64,000 bases of DNA from Rubinisphaera margarita (GTDB lineage: Bacteria; Planctomycetota; Planctomycetia; Planctomycetales; Planctomycetaceae), in contig NZ_JAKFGB010000012.1 in assembly GCF_022267515.1 (NCBI RefSeq), positions 744,001-808,000 on the forward strand, written 5' to 3'. Of this stretch, positions 11,001 to 18,315 are shown piece by piece. Each line of letters starts with the position of its first letter. Position 1 is the first letter of the stretch. The position numbers and the translations under genes were made by a program. The notes beneath the pieces are model-generated. The model made no database searches. It saw only the letters and a list, made by a program, of their open reading frames with translations, and was not told the DNA's origin.

Positions 11001-11348
11001 GCGGTCTCCCGCGTGATGGTTGATGCAACGCAGATTCTGGCTCGCCCCGATACAGGGTCGTCGGCGATCGCGGCTGAGACCGAGGCGATCGAGCTGTTGT
11101 TGCAGTCTAAACGTTTTAATCCGAACGGCGGCGGAGGCGGCGGCTCGAATCCCGGCGGTGGAGGAACCGGCACCACTTCCGACACGGCTCTCGCACTGGT
11201 CGGGTCGGGCGTCAACGAAAAGGAAGTTCGCGAGAACACGGGAACGAATCAGGCCACCGGGAACGCTGGACCTGTCCTGCCCGAAGAATTCCGCTCGGGG
11301 CTGGATGAGTATTTCCAGCGAATCGATGAGACGTCCCCGTCGAACTGA
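8097..11348 (+). CDS. Very large membrane-anchored protein, DUF4175-like
   Basis: A 1083-residue protein preceded by a good ribosome site (AAGGAGG ending about 5 bp before the ATG). Three hydrophobic helices lie in the first ~190 residues (AVAGATAGVLLGYLLTFAL, GLIFTAAMLVCAMIPW, AVAAISLALVAIGLWTA). A beta-rich extracytoplasmic section follows, then long charged helical or coiled-coil stretches (residues ~500-970) and a Gly/Asn-rich tail. A Cys cluster, KCGACPGCKAKG, sits at ~residue 877. The layout resembles DUF4175-type proteins next to Bat/MoxR genes, but that match is by layout, not a proven family hit. Function unknown. Confidence 0.8.
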   Translation: MDPSPNQRLEIPGLLREKLIDFRRRVWTIKIIEAVAGATAGVLLGYLLTFALDRFIDTPAMVRGLIFTAAMLVCAMIPWTLNRWVWQRRRLDQLARLLMQKHPDIGDQLLGVIELAEDDEEQNRSRVLVKAAIRQVTLQAEQKDFSNAVPRPRHRIHAVAAISLALVAIGLWTATTIAAGNAWKRYLAPWSATPRYTYAAVEDLPDQIVVPHGEPFSIPVVLRENTEWSPGEGEARLAGVDPVKSTLKDQRYEFPLPAQIAPGSLNVTIGDYYSSTQIEPKLRPELVDLTATFILPEYLQRSKALEKNIRGGTVNVVRGSAARLSAVVSRDLAEATINSRPAQHSASTIRSERVAVNDPTTLEFAWKDVYGLSGLQPFQLEIVPTEDEAPNLVCENLPRKKILLDSEVLTFNVKARDDFGVRRVGIEWKGLDPTLNERAEGEKLIGAGNPEAELLELVATFSGKQFGIAPQPVEVRLFVEDYLPNRERVYSPSCIYFILDPDQHAIWVTDQLSRWHRLALDIRDRELQLHETNKELRGLDPGQLDDSEVRRRIEAQAAAERANGRRLGQLIGGGEDLLRQAMRNPEIGVGHLDRWAEMMQVLKDISGNRMPSVADLLNDAAKAPQVAGMQPARPTASAGQNRLKMAGSGSKKSEEQKGEAPPVVPQLTDIESTRNELGKGEAGQSKPKSPRLTLPNTMLAGNGEGKKPETPAGEQMEEAVQEQKDLLAEFEKIADELNEILANLEGSTLVKRLKAASRRQEQVAGRLATHASEAFGVEKIRKVDQVEEFKSLSTVEVESSKDVSYIMDDMAAYFERSRYNQFKVVLDQMREERVVEGLRDLSDELVEESGLSIAQAEFWSESLDRWAEDLVEVTKCGACPGCKAKGSLPPSIVLEVLQILEGEIDLREQTRVAEQARTAVSVEEHEEEAGRLSKAQKELQKRIDDVVLRILELPDAESDFAKELRLLDAVSRVMVDATQILARPDTGSSAIAAETEAIELLLQSKRFNPNGGGGGGSNPGGGGTGTTSDTALALVGSGVNEKEVRENTGTNQATGNAGPVLPEEFRSGLDEYFQRIDETSPSN

Positions 11349-11380
11349 ACGAATCCCGAACACGTTTGAAGAGGTTTAAC

Positions 11381-12163
11381 GTGAATCGATATACGAGTAC
11401 GTCAGTGGCGCTGTTGACGCTGCTGACAGTCAACGCAGCCGTTGCCGATGCTCAGCAGGAGGCCGTGGCGTTGCCTGCTATGCAGGCAGCGGACGCGGTG
11501 GAGGAACTGCCCGACGACGTTCCCGCTCAACATCGACAGTTCTTTCTGGCACTACGTCGTGTGCTGACCGTCGAGATTCATTTTCTCCGCAAGGTCTGCA
11601 ATCCAGATCTGGAGCATGTCGGCAAGATCCGTGCGGCCGGCGAAGCCCGTCTGCCTGAGCTCGCCAAGTGGCTGAAGGAGCATGAGCATCATCATCTTGA
11701 AAAGGATGAGAAACGAATACAGGATCGCCTGATTACGCCTTTGCGTACCACCGCCAGAGCCGTTCTTCCTGCAGAGATGGCGGATCGATACGAGAAAGAG
11801 CTGAAGAGCCGTGACGAGTTTCGCAAGCAGGCCGTGGCCGAAGTCATGGCTCTGGAGGTCGACCGGATGGTGGCGCTCGAAAGCGACCAGTACGATCAGG
11901 TCGTCTCGCTCCTCAAAGAGAAAGTCCAGCCCTCGTGGCTGCAGAACATGCAGGTCTATCTCTACGGGCAGTACTGTCCGCTTCCTTCCCTGGACGATAT
12001 CGCTCCCGCCCTCGACGAGAATCAGAAGAAGGTCTGGCAATCACAGGGTCGACAGCCGCGTGTCTACTTCGGCTGGGAATCGGATCTCGGGCTCGACCAG
12101 TTCAGTAATGGCGTTGAACTGGAAGAACTTGACGACTACGGATCGAAGGAGGATCAGTCATGA
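11381..12163 (+). CDS. Secreted helical protein of unknown function
   Basis: About 260 residues with a signal peptide (MNRYTSTSVALLTLLTVNAA, then VADAQQ). The GTG at 11381 is chosen because GAAGAGG ends six bases upstream; an in-frame TTG at 11366 would sit on top of that site. The mature part is mostly charged helix (KWLKEHEHHHLEKDEKRIQD) with a tail rich in acidic residues. No family was recognised. It overlaps the next gene by 4 bp and resembles it in general design (secreted, helical, about 260 residues), so the two may form a pair. Confidence 0.75.
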   Translation: MNRYTSTSVALLTLLTVNAAVADAQQEAVALPAMQAADAVEELPDDVPAQHRQFFLALRRVLTVEIHFLRKVCNPDLEHVGKIRAAGEARLPELAKWLKEHEHHHLEKDEKRIQDRLITPLRTTARAVLPAEMADRYEKELKSRDEFRKQAVAEVMALEVDRMVALESDQYDQVVSLLKEKVQPSWLQNMQVYLYGQYCPLPSLDDIAPALDENQKKVWQSQGRQPRVYFGWESDLGLDQFSNGVELEELDDYGSKEDQS

Positions 12164-12948
12164 CATTCCAGTCGATTCCGCATCTGATCGTTGCTCAGAT
12201 CTGTCTGGTCCTCCTGGCGTTTCCCGCTTCGGCGCAGGTCTTTGCCGCTCAGCAGATGCAGATGGATGAAGCGCAGCTCATCTCGAACGTCTTTCAGAAC
12301 CAGCGTTCCAAAGAGAAGGCCCGTGAACATTGCGAGCAGTTACTGGCGGCTCGCATTCGTGGAATTGCCCAGGCCTGTTCTCTCACCGAAGAACAGCGGA
12401 CTCAACTGGAACTGGCTGGCCAGGGCGATATTTCCCGGTTCTTCAATCGATTCAACAACATGCTCCGAACGTGCAAGCTGGGCTCGATCAGTCAACAGGA
12501 GTGGCAGGAGAACTGGCAGCTGATTCAACCCTATCGAAACGAATTCACCCGTGGTTTGCACAGCGAGGATTCCCTCTTCGCCAAATCGCTGGAGTTTACG
12601 CTCGGGGATCAGCTCGACAACTGGGAGAAAGCCTCGGCTGAGCGGCAGCTCCGGGCGTATCAGGCCGACATCAAAATCGTCCTCGCGCAGCTGGATTGCG
12701 GACTGCCGCTGACGGACGAACAACGGAAAAAGCTCACCGATGTGCTCCTTGCGCAGGACATCTCCCGTGGTTACAGCGTCACCGCTCAGTACCGGGCGTA
12801 TCTGGTCCTCTATCGGATGTCACAGATTCCGGATGAAGAGCTGCGCCCGATTTTTCTCGACAACGAATGGAAGATCGTGGAGGCGATTCGAAATCAGATG
12901 AAGGGACTCGAACCCTTCCTTCGGCAACAGGGCGTAATCCTCGATTGA
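12160..12948 (+). CDS. Secreted helical protein of unknown function
   Basis: A 262-residue protein with signal peptide MTFQSIPHLIVAQICLVLLA ending near FPASAQ. The mature part is helical, with two segments of the form LTEEQRTQLELAG and LTDEQRKKLTDVL. These recall helix-turn segments of Spy/LTXXQ-like periplasmic proteins, but similarity is only at the level of this short motif. It is coupled by ATGA to the gene before it and 11 bp from the next. Function not known. Confidence 0.78.
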   Translation: MTFQSIPHLIVAQICLVLLAFPASAQVFAAQQMQMDEAQLISNVFQNQRSKEKAREHCEQLLAARIRGIAQACSLTEEQRTQLELAGQGDISRFFNRFNNMLRTCKLGSISQQEWQENWQLIQPYRNEFTRGLHSEDSLFAKSLEFTLGDQLDNWEKASAERQLRAYQADIKIVLAQLDCGLPLTDEQRKKLTDVLLAQDISRGYSVTAQYRAYLVLYRMSQIPDEELRPIFLDNEWKIVEAIRNQMKGLEPFLRQQGVILD

Positions 12949-12959
12949 GGCAGAAGATC

Positions 12960-14021
12960 ATGACGAAGACGAACAAACGCGCGTATCTGGTTCTGCTGGC
13001 TTTATCCCTCTCTGTTGGGATGGCCTCGCGACAGGCGATGGCCCAGCTCCCGGAGTTGAGATCGGGCGATCCCCTGCCGCGCGACGTCCGGGAGATGTAT
13101 GACCGGGGACTGAAGTATCTGGTCGAGACGCAAACCGAAGCTGGAAACTGGTCCGGCGGCTATTCCGGGCCCGGAACGACTGGCATGGCGCTGATGTGTT
13201 TTCTGGCTTCCGGCGAAGATCCCAACTTTGGCATCTATGCCGGGAATATCCGTCGAGCGCTCAGAAGTATGATTTCGGCACAGGATTCCGGAACCGGTTA
13301 CATGGGCAACTCCATGTATCACCATGGGTTCGCGATGCTGGCTTTCTCTGAAGCTTACGGAACAGTTGACGACAGGGACTTGTGGCCAGCTGGAGAAGGT
13401 GCGTCGCAGCGTTCGATCGGTCAGGCTCTGGAACTTGCCGTCCGTTCCGCCATCACTTCACAGAAGAAGAACTCCTACGGAGCCTGGCGTTATTCTCCCG
13501 GCGGCTCCGATGCCGACACGTCCGTGGCCGGGGCGGTTCTGGTGGGCCTGCTGGCTGCACGAAACGCTGGCATCGAAGTGCCGGACGAATCCGTCGACCG
13601 GGCGATTGCCTATTTCGTGAGTATGACCGCACCGTCCGGGCAGGTGGCCTACTCCGGGGGAATCGGCGGCTTCGATGAATCCATGGCGCGAATCTCGATT
13701 GCGACGCTGGTGTATGCCGTTGCCCGGCGAAAAGATTTGCCGCAGTACGAGTCGACACTCAAGTATCTGACCAACAAGCTCGCCGGCGGCAGTTCCGGTC
13801 ACGGTGGCGTTGAATATCAGCGTTACTATCAGGCCCAGGCTCTGTTCCAGGGAGACTTTGAAGCCTGGCAGAAATGGAACCGTGACCTGATCCGCCAGCT
13901 CCAGACGGTCCAGCAGCCGGATGGCAGCTTTGAGGGAAGCTACGGCAAGGAAACCTCGACGCCACTGAGTCTGCTCGCTCTCGCCGTTAACTATCGCTTT
14001 CTTCCCATCTACGAACGTTGA
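12960..14021 (+). CDS. Secreted squalene-cyclase/prenyltransferase-fold (alpha-alpha toroid) protein
   Basis: 353 residues from the ATG at 12960. That start is chosen because it opens directly into a signal peptide (MTKTNKRAYLVLLALSLSVG, MASRQAMAQ); a longer frame from 12867 would bury it. The mature protein shows toroid repeats with QxxGxW-like motifs (ETQTEAGNWSGGY, NSYGAWRYSPGGSDADTSVA, VQQPDGSFEGSYG). The acidic DxDD motif of true squalene-hopene cyclases is represented only by SDADTS, so cyclase activity is doubtful. Such exported toroid proteins are common at planctomycete MoxR/Bat loci; the role is unknown. Confidence 0.85.
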   Translation: MTKTNKRAYLVLLALSLSVGMASRQAMAQLPELRSGDPLPRDVREMYDRGLKYLVETQTEAGNWSGGYSGPGTTGMALMCFLASGEDPNFGIYAGNIRRALRSMISAQDSGTGYMGNSMYHHGFAMLAFSEAYGTVDDRDLWPAGEGASQRSIGQALELAVRSAITSQKKNSYGAWRYSPGGSDADTSVAGAVLVGLLAARNAGIEVPDESVDRAIAYFVSMTAPSGQVAYSGGIGGFDESMARISIATLVYAVARRKDLPQYESTLKYLTNKLAGGSSGHGGVEYQRYYQAQALFQGDFEAWQKWNRDLIRQLQTVQQPDGSFEGSYGKETSTPLSLLALAVNYRFLPIYER

Positions 14022-14026
14022 ATACC

Positions 14027-16834
14027 ATGTTGCAACGCCTCCTTATCGGCCTGCTCCTCGTTGGATCAGTCTTATGTGCTCCGCAGATCAGCGCTGAGGA
14101 GCCCGCTGAGTCCACGAAGTCCGCGTTGCTCACGCTTCAGGACGGCTCACAGATTCATGGGCAACTGAATCCGAGTCAGACCGCAGGCACGATTCGTTGG
14201 AGTATCGACGAATTCGTTTCGCCCATCGACTTCCCCGTTGATCATTTCGTCTCGGCGGTCTTCCCGGCTCCGGCCAGGCGAGAGCAGATGAAGGGCGTCT
14301 TCAGTGTCGAGTTTCACAGTGGGGATGTCATTGCGGGAGAGATCACGAAGTGGGAACAGGGGCAACTTACGCTCGAATCACCCCGGTTTGGCTCTCTCAC
14401 CCTGCTTGAGAACGCGATTCGTCGGATCGATCGAATTGATGACGAGGCGGAACTGCTCTATTCGGGGCTGACGGGTGTCTCCGATTTCCGAACGGTCGAA
14501 GGCCCCTGGATCTTCGATGGAATGCGACTGGTCACCAGCGAACCGGGATCAAGAATTATTGGCGAATTCGAACTGCCCGACCGAGTAATGGTCGAATTCG
14601 CTGTCTCGCGGGAGGAAGGAGCAGAATTCTCTTTCGTAATCGCGTTTGATTCACGGGACAAACGAACGGCACCGTTCGGCTGGTCGTGTACGGCCTTTGG
14701 GAATTCGCTGGCCCTGATCTACGAGCAGGAAAAGTTCGCCGCACTCAAACCCGTCGGAACACTCTCCCAATCGGACACCGTGCGACTGATTGCCTATCTC
14801 GACCAGCCCGGAGGCGCGATTCATCTCTATGAACGGACCGGCAAACCTCTGGCCGTCTTGCAGATTCCGGAATCGATTCGTCTCGAGCACACCGACAAGC
14901 TCGCCACCGGACTGGGACTGATTCTTAATGACGAAGGAACCGTCAGACTCGAACAACTCTCCGTTTCCCACTGGAATGGAGTGCTTCCCGCCGCTCAGTT
15001 GAGCGCAATTCGGCAGTTCCATCTGAACGATGGGACGACAGTTGCCGGTCCCGCCGAGTCCTTCGAGCATTCCGCCGAAACAGTTACGCAGACACAAAAC
15101 AATCAGACCTTGAGTTTTGAACTCACGGAGCTGAAGCGGGCTGTCTTTGCGGGGGAATCAAACCGAGAACCGCGGCAGGTCGTAGTCCTGATGAGCGATC
15201 AGTCGCGGATTTCAGGAGAACTCGTTTCCGTTTCTGACCAGACGCTCACGGTCCGGTCTCCAGACGTTGTGGAACCGATCGGTGTTTCACTGGCAGGCAT
15301 ACGAACATTGTTTAATGCCAGCGGACATGCTTCAGAGAAACGCGAGTCGAAAGACGACTCGGTCGCTACGTTGTATGTCAGTTCGGGAACCCTGAAGGGG
15401 CGCCTGGTCGACTCGACCGGCGCTGACGAAGAAAGCTGTCTTGTATGGCAACCACAACTCGGTTCGAGTTCCTCGGCACTCAAGCCGCTCCTCTCCGGTC
15501 GAATCGTCTATCGCGAACCGGTCGCTCCCAAGCCCGAAGTCACCGTGGAGGCGGTTCCTGTGGAACAGCCGAACCAGAATGCACTGCAGAAGTTTGGGCA
15601 GCTCTTTTTCGAGAATCTCGGCCGGGGACGAGCCCGACGGGAACGAAAAAATGAGGATCCCCAGCCGCACGATATTCATCTGATTACCGGGGATGTCATT
15701 CCGTGCGAAATCGAATCGATCAGTGCGCAAGGCGTCCATTTCTCAAGCAAAATGACCGACACACGCTTGATCGGCCACGAGCATCTGCGAGCGGTTGTTT
15801 TCGACCGCACGGCCGATGTTCCCGAACTTGAGAAGGCTCGCCGGGAGCGATTGCTGACGCTGCCACGAAATCAAAAAGCCTCGCCGCCGACCCACCTGCT
15901 CTGCTCGTCAGGTGGCGATTTTCTTCGCTGTCGGCTCAATGCTCTCGATCAGGACGCTCTGGTTGTCGAGATCCAGCTCAGTGATCACGAGATTCCCGCT
16001 GACCGAGTCTCGCACATCATCTGGATGCATCCGGAGCGATCGATTGGGACGGTTACCGGAGAGCGGGAAGGTGAATCGACCAGCGAAGAGAACCCGGAGC
16101 CGACAATGGTCGTCGCTGGCCAGATCCAGGCACGAATGGCGAAGGATAATCGCTCCACGTTCGTGCCCATCAGGGTGGAGAACGGAGAAATCGTCGGCAC
16201 GAGTTCAGTTTTCGGCGAATGTCGGGTTCCGATCTCTCGGATCGATCAGCTCCTTCTGGGAGAGGCGGTTGTCGATGCTGCTGGTGACCTTCCGTATCAC
16301 GACTGGAAACTTCAACCGGCCGTGGAGCCGCTTTACACTCAGGGGACCGGAGATGGACAAGGAGCCTCGGCCCCCGGCATGGCGTCGAGTCTGATCGATA
16401 AGCCGGCTCCCGACTTCCAGCTGCCGCTGCTGGATGGCGGAGAGTTTGTCCTCTCGGAGAATCGCGACCAGATCGTCCTGCTCGATTTCTGGGCGACCTG
16501 GTGTGGGCCCTGCATGCTGACAATGCCGCTGCTCGAGAAAGCCATGAAAGAGTTTGAGGGGAAATCGGTTCGGTTGATCTCGGTCAATCTGGAAGAGCGG
16601 CCAGAGCAGATTCGCGAGGTTCGGGACCGTCACAAACTCTCGATGACTGTCGCTTTGGACCGGGATGGCGCCATTTCCCGCCGGTATAGCATTCAATCGA
16701 TCCCGCAGTTGATCGTCATCGATCGTGAGGGAGTTGTCCATCGTCATTTTATCGGAGGTGGACAAACTACTGTCGACGAGGCTGCGAGGGCTGTTCGCGA
16801 CCTGTTAAAAGAGCCGGCTGACTCGCTTCCTTAA
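14027..16834 (+). CDS. Secreted thioredoxin-like protein with N-terminal tandem beta-barrel-like repeats
   Basis: 935 residues from the ATG at 14027 (an in-frame TTG at 14018 overlaps the upstream stop). The signal peptide is MLQRLLIGLLLVGSVLCAPQ. The C-terminal ~150 residues are a TlpA/ResA-like thioredoxin domain with the redox motif WATWCGPCM and cis-Pro region SIPQLIVIDREG. Before it, at least five units of similar shape recur: LTLQDGSQIHGQL, EFHSGDVIAGEITKWEQGQL, MSDQSRISGELVSVSDQTL, LITGDVIPCEIESISAQGV and SSGGDFLRCRLNALDQDAL. These suggest small SH3/Sm-like barrels. It probably acts in the periplasm as a thiol-disulfide protein. A terminator lies 90 bp downstream, closing the long array. 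Confidence 0.85.
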   Translation: MLQRLLIGLLLVGSVLCAPQISAEEPAESTKSALLTLQDGSQIHGQLNPSQTAGTIRWSIDEFVSPIDFPVDHFVSAVFPAPARREQMKGVFSVEFHSGDVIAGEITKWEQGQLTLESPRFGSLTLLENAIRRIDRIDDEAELLYSGLTGVSDFRTVEGPWIFDGMRLVTSEPGSRIIGEFELPDRVMVEFAVSREEGAEFSFVIAFDSRDKRTAPFGWSCTAFGNSLALIYEQEKFAALKPVGTLSQSDTVRLIAYLDQPGGAIHLYERTGKPLAVLQIPESIRLEHTDKLATGLGLILNDEGTVRLEQLSVSHWNGVLPAAQLSAIRQFHLNDGTTVAGPAESFEHSAETVTQTQNNQTLSFELTELKRAVFAGESNREPRQVVVLMSDQSRISGELVSVSDQTLTVRSPDVVEPIGVSLAGIRTLFNASGHASEKRESKDDSVATLYVSSGTLKGRLVDSTGADEESCLVWQPQLGSSSSALKPLLSGRIVYREPVAPKPEVTVEAVPVEQPNQNALQKFGQLFFENLGRGRARRERKNEDPQPHDIHLITGDVIPCEIESISAQGVHFSSKMTDTRLIGHEHLRAVVFDRTADVPELEKARRERLLTLPRNQKASPPTHLLCSSGGDFLRCRLNALDQDALVVEIQLSDHEIPADRVSHIIWMHPERSIGTVTGEREGESTSEENPEPTMVVAGQIQARMAKDNRSTFVPIRVENGEIVGTSSVFGECRVPISRIDQLLLGEAVVDAAGDLPYHDWKLQPAVEPLYTQGTGDGQGASAPGMASSLIDKPAPDFQLPLLDGGEFVLSENRDQIVLLDFWATWCGPCMLTMPLLEKAMKEFEGKSVRLISVNLEERPEQIREVRDRHKLSMTVALDRDGAISRRYSIQSIPQLIVIDREGVVHRHFIGGGQTTVDEAARAVRDLLKEPADSLP

Positions 16835-16922
16835 AAAGATCGGGATCTCGCGAGCTCACGCCGATCGAGCCTCTAGCGGGTTTTATCAGGAATATCGAAC
16901 TATTCCGAGGCTTCATTTAAGA

Positions 16923-16952
16923 ACGGGCGTAAAGTCGACGCCCGTCTCTTTT
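16923..16952 (+). terminator. Rho-independent terminator after the MoxR/Bat array
   Basis: Perfect 8-bp stem ACGGGCGT / ACGCCCGT with a 7-base loop, followed by CTCTTTTC, 90 bp after the stop of the thioredoxin-fusion gene. Confidence 0.7.
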
Positions 16953-17010
16953 CATAGAGCTGTTCGATCGACAGTTCCTCCCGATGGCGACGTGATAATG
17001 GGGGACTGCT

Positions 17011-17415
17011 CTAAAAAAGGCTCAACGCCTGATCCACATTTGAAGCGTAGAGGAAATGTGGATAGAGGTTTCGGCTGCGGAAACGATCGGAGAGTTCGCT
17101 TCCTACCCCGCTGAAGACAACCGTTCCTTCGTAGTCGACAAAGACCAGTCCCATCGCCATCAGGTCATCGATCTCCCGGCTTGTCATCTGCGAAATCTGC
17201 TGCAGGTCGACGACGATCCTGAACGGACGTTCGGCATAGGTGGCAAAACGAGAGAAGTAGTCGATGAGTTCCATCTGCGGGGTGCTGGAATGTTCAGAAA
17301 CCGGAAGAAAGGAAAGAACATTCACTTCGTTCTTTAACTGGAACTTAACAGATCGCACGCTCCGATATCCCTGGATAGGAGTGAGCGACGACATCGTGGG
17401 TGTTTTCATGATCAT
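17011..17415 (-). CDS. STAS-like (anti-sigma-factor antagonist type) protein
   Basis: 134 residues, small and soluble. The section FRIVVDLQQISQMTSREIDD, followed by LMAMGLVFVDYEGTVVFSGV, has the strand-helix rhythm of STAS domains, with Thr/Ser near the usual phospho-site. The match is moderate. The gene could start at 17415 or at the ATG at 17409; neither has a strong ribosome site. It lies divergent from the ECF-type sigma factor gene at 17688, about 270 bp away, which suits a partner-switch role, but no anti-sigma kinase is encoded nearby. The 270-bp gap holds nothing else I could recognise. Confidence 0.6.
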   Translation of the reverse strand: MIMKTPTMSSLTPIQGYRSVRSVKFQLKNEVNVLSFLPVSEHSSTPQMELIDYFSRFATYAERPFRIVVDLQQISQMTSREIDDLMAMGLVFVDYEGTVVFSGVGSELSDRFRSRNLYPHFLYASNVDQALSLF

Positions 17416-17687
17416 AGGTATATAGCTCTTGCAAAAACTTCAGGATCAACCTGTAGACGACCGTAGCGACAGTACCTCTCTCCAAATAACGAATTCGTCT
17501 GTCATAAATTTCCATTTTTTCTATTGACCTTTGGCAAGAAACCTGTATGGACAACCGTTTCCGTGAGCGGTTGTTCAATGTGGCGCCCGATCACTTTCTC
17601 TCTCGCCTCGATATCGGGTATCAGGGATGTCTCGTGAAGTTGGTCTATACTTCGTGGTAATGCTTCCCGCTCAGCGGTTCTCGCTCA

Positions 17688-18293
17688 ATGACTAAACGAG
17701 CTCAAGGCGATTTTCTACCGCCCGAAGGGGACAGTGTCGTCACGTCTTTGACCCTTCTGAATGAGCTCGGGGCCGGCTGTGATGACGCCTGGACGGAATT
17801 CATTCTGAAGTACCGACCATGGTTGATGAGAAACTGCAGGCGAGCCGGGCTTTCTGAAGATGATGCAGAGAACGTCATTCAGGAGGTTCTGCTGACATTG
17901 CACCGTAGGATCAATCAGTTCAACCGGGCACGACGAGGATCATTTCGGCGCTGGCTGCGGCTCGTGCTTCGCTCACGAGTTGTGGATCTCTTTCGGAGCA
18001 GCAACAAGTTTCAGGAAGAGCTGAAGATTGCGGCGGCGCGTCGTCAGGATCGGAATTGTTCGGGGCAGCAGGAAGAGGTCGACCGGCACGGTCGCTTTTC
18101 GAGGACAATGGAACTCATTAAAGCGGAGTTCTCTGATCGCGATCTCATTATCCTGATGCAGTACCTGGCGTATGGTCAATCGGCCCGGAGCATCGCGGAG
18201 GAATTCGATGTCACGCCCAATACCGTCTACCTGATTCGCTCTCGCATTCTGAAACGCGTGAGGGAGGCAATCTTATCGCTTGAGGAGAAGTAG
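17688..18293 (+). CDS. ECF-type RNA polymerase sigma factor
   Basis: 201 residues with the sigma-70 region 2 pattern (AWTEFILKYRPWLMRNCRRA, then DDAENVIQEVLLTLHRRINQ and GSFRRWLRLVLRSRVVDLFR) and a region 4 helix-turn-helix (AYGQSARSIAEEFDVTPNTV followed by YLIRSRILKRVRE). It is of the short planctomycete ECF type and directs RNA polymerase to a specific promoter set. No anti-sigma factor with a transmembrane domain follows; the next gene is a convergent histidine kinase only 22 bp away. Confidence 0.88.
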   Translation: MTKRAQGDFLPPEGDSVVTSLTLLNELGAGCDDAWTEFILKYRPWLMRNCRRAGLSEDDAENVIQEVLLTLHRRINQFNRARRGSFRRWLRLVLRSRVVDLFRSSNKFQEELKIAAARRQDRNCSGQQEEVDRHGRFSRTMELIKAEFSDRDLIILMQYLAYGQSARSIAEEFDVTPNTVYLIRSRILKRVREAILSLEEK

Positions 18294-18315
18294 CGGCGGT
18301 CGCGGTCTGACAGGC

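Noticed and set aside
12960..14021. Functional squalene-hopene cyclase
   Set aside because: The toroid repeats fit, but the chain is about half the length of the enzyme, it is exported, and the DxDD catalytic motif is not intact.
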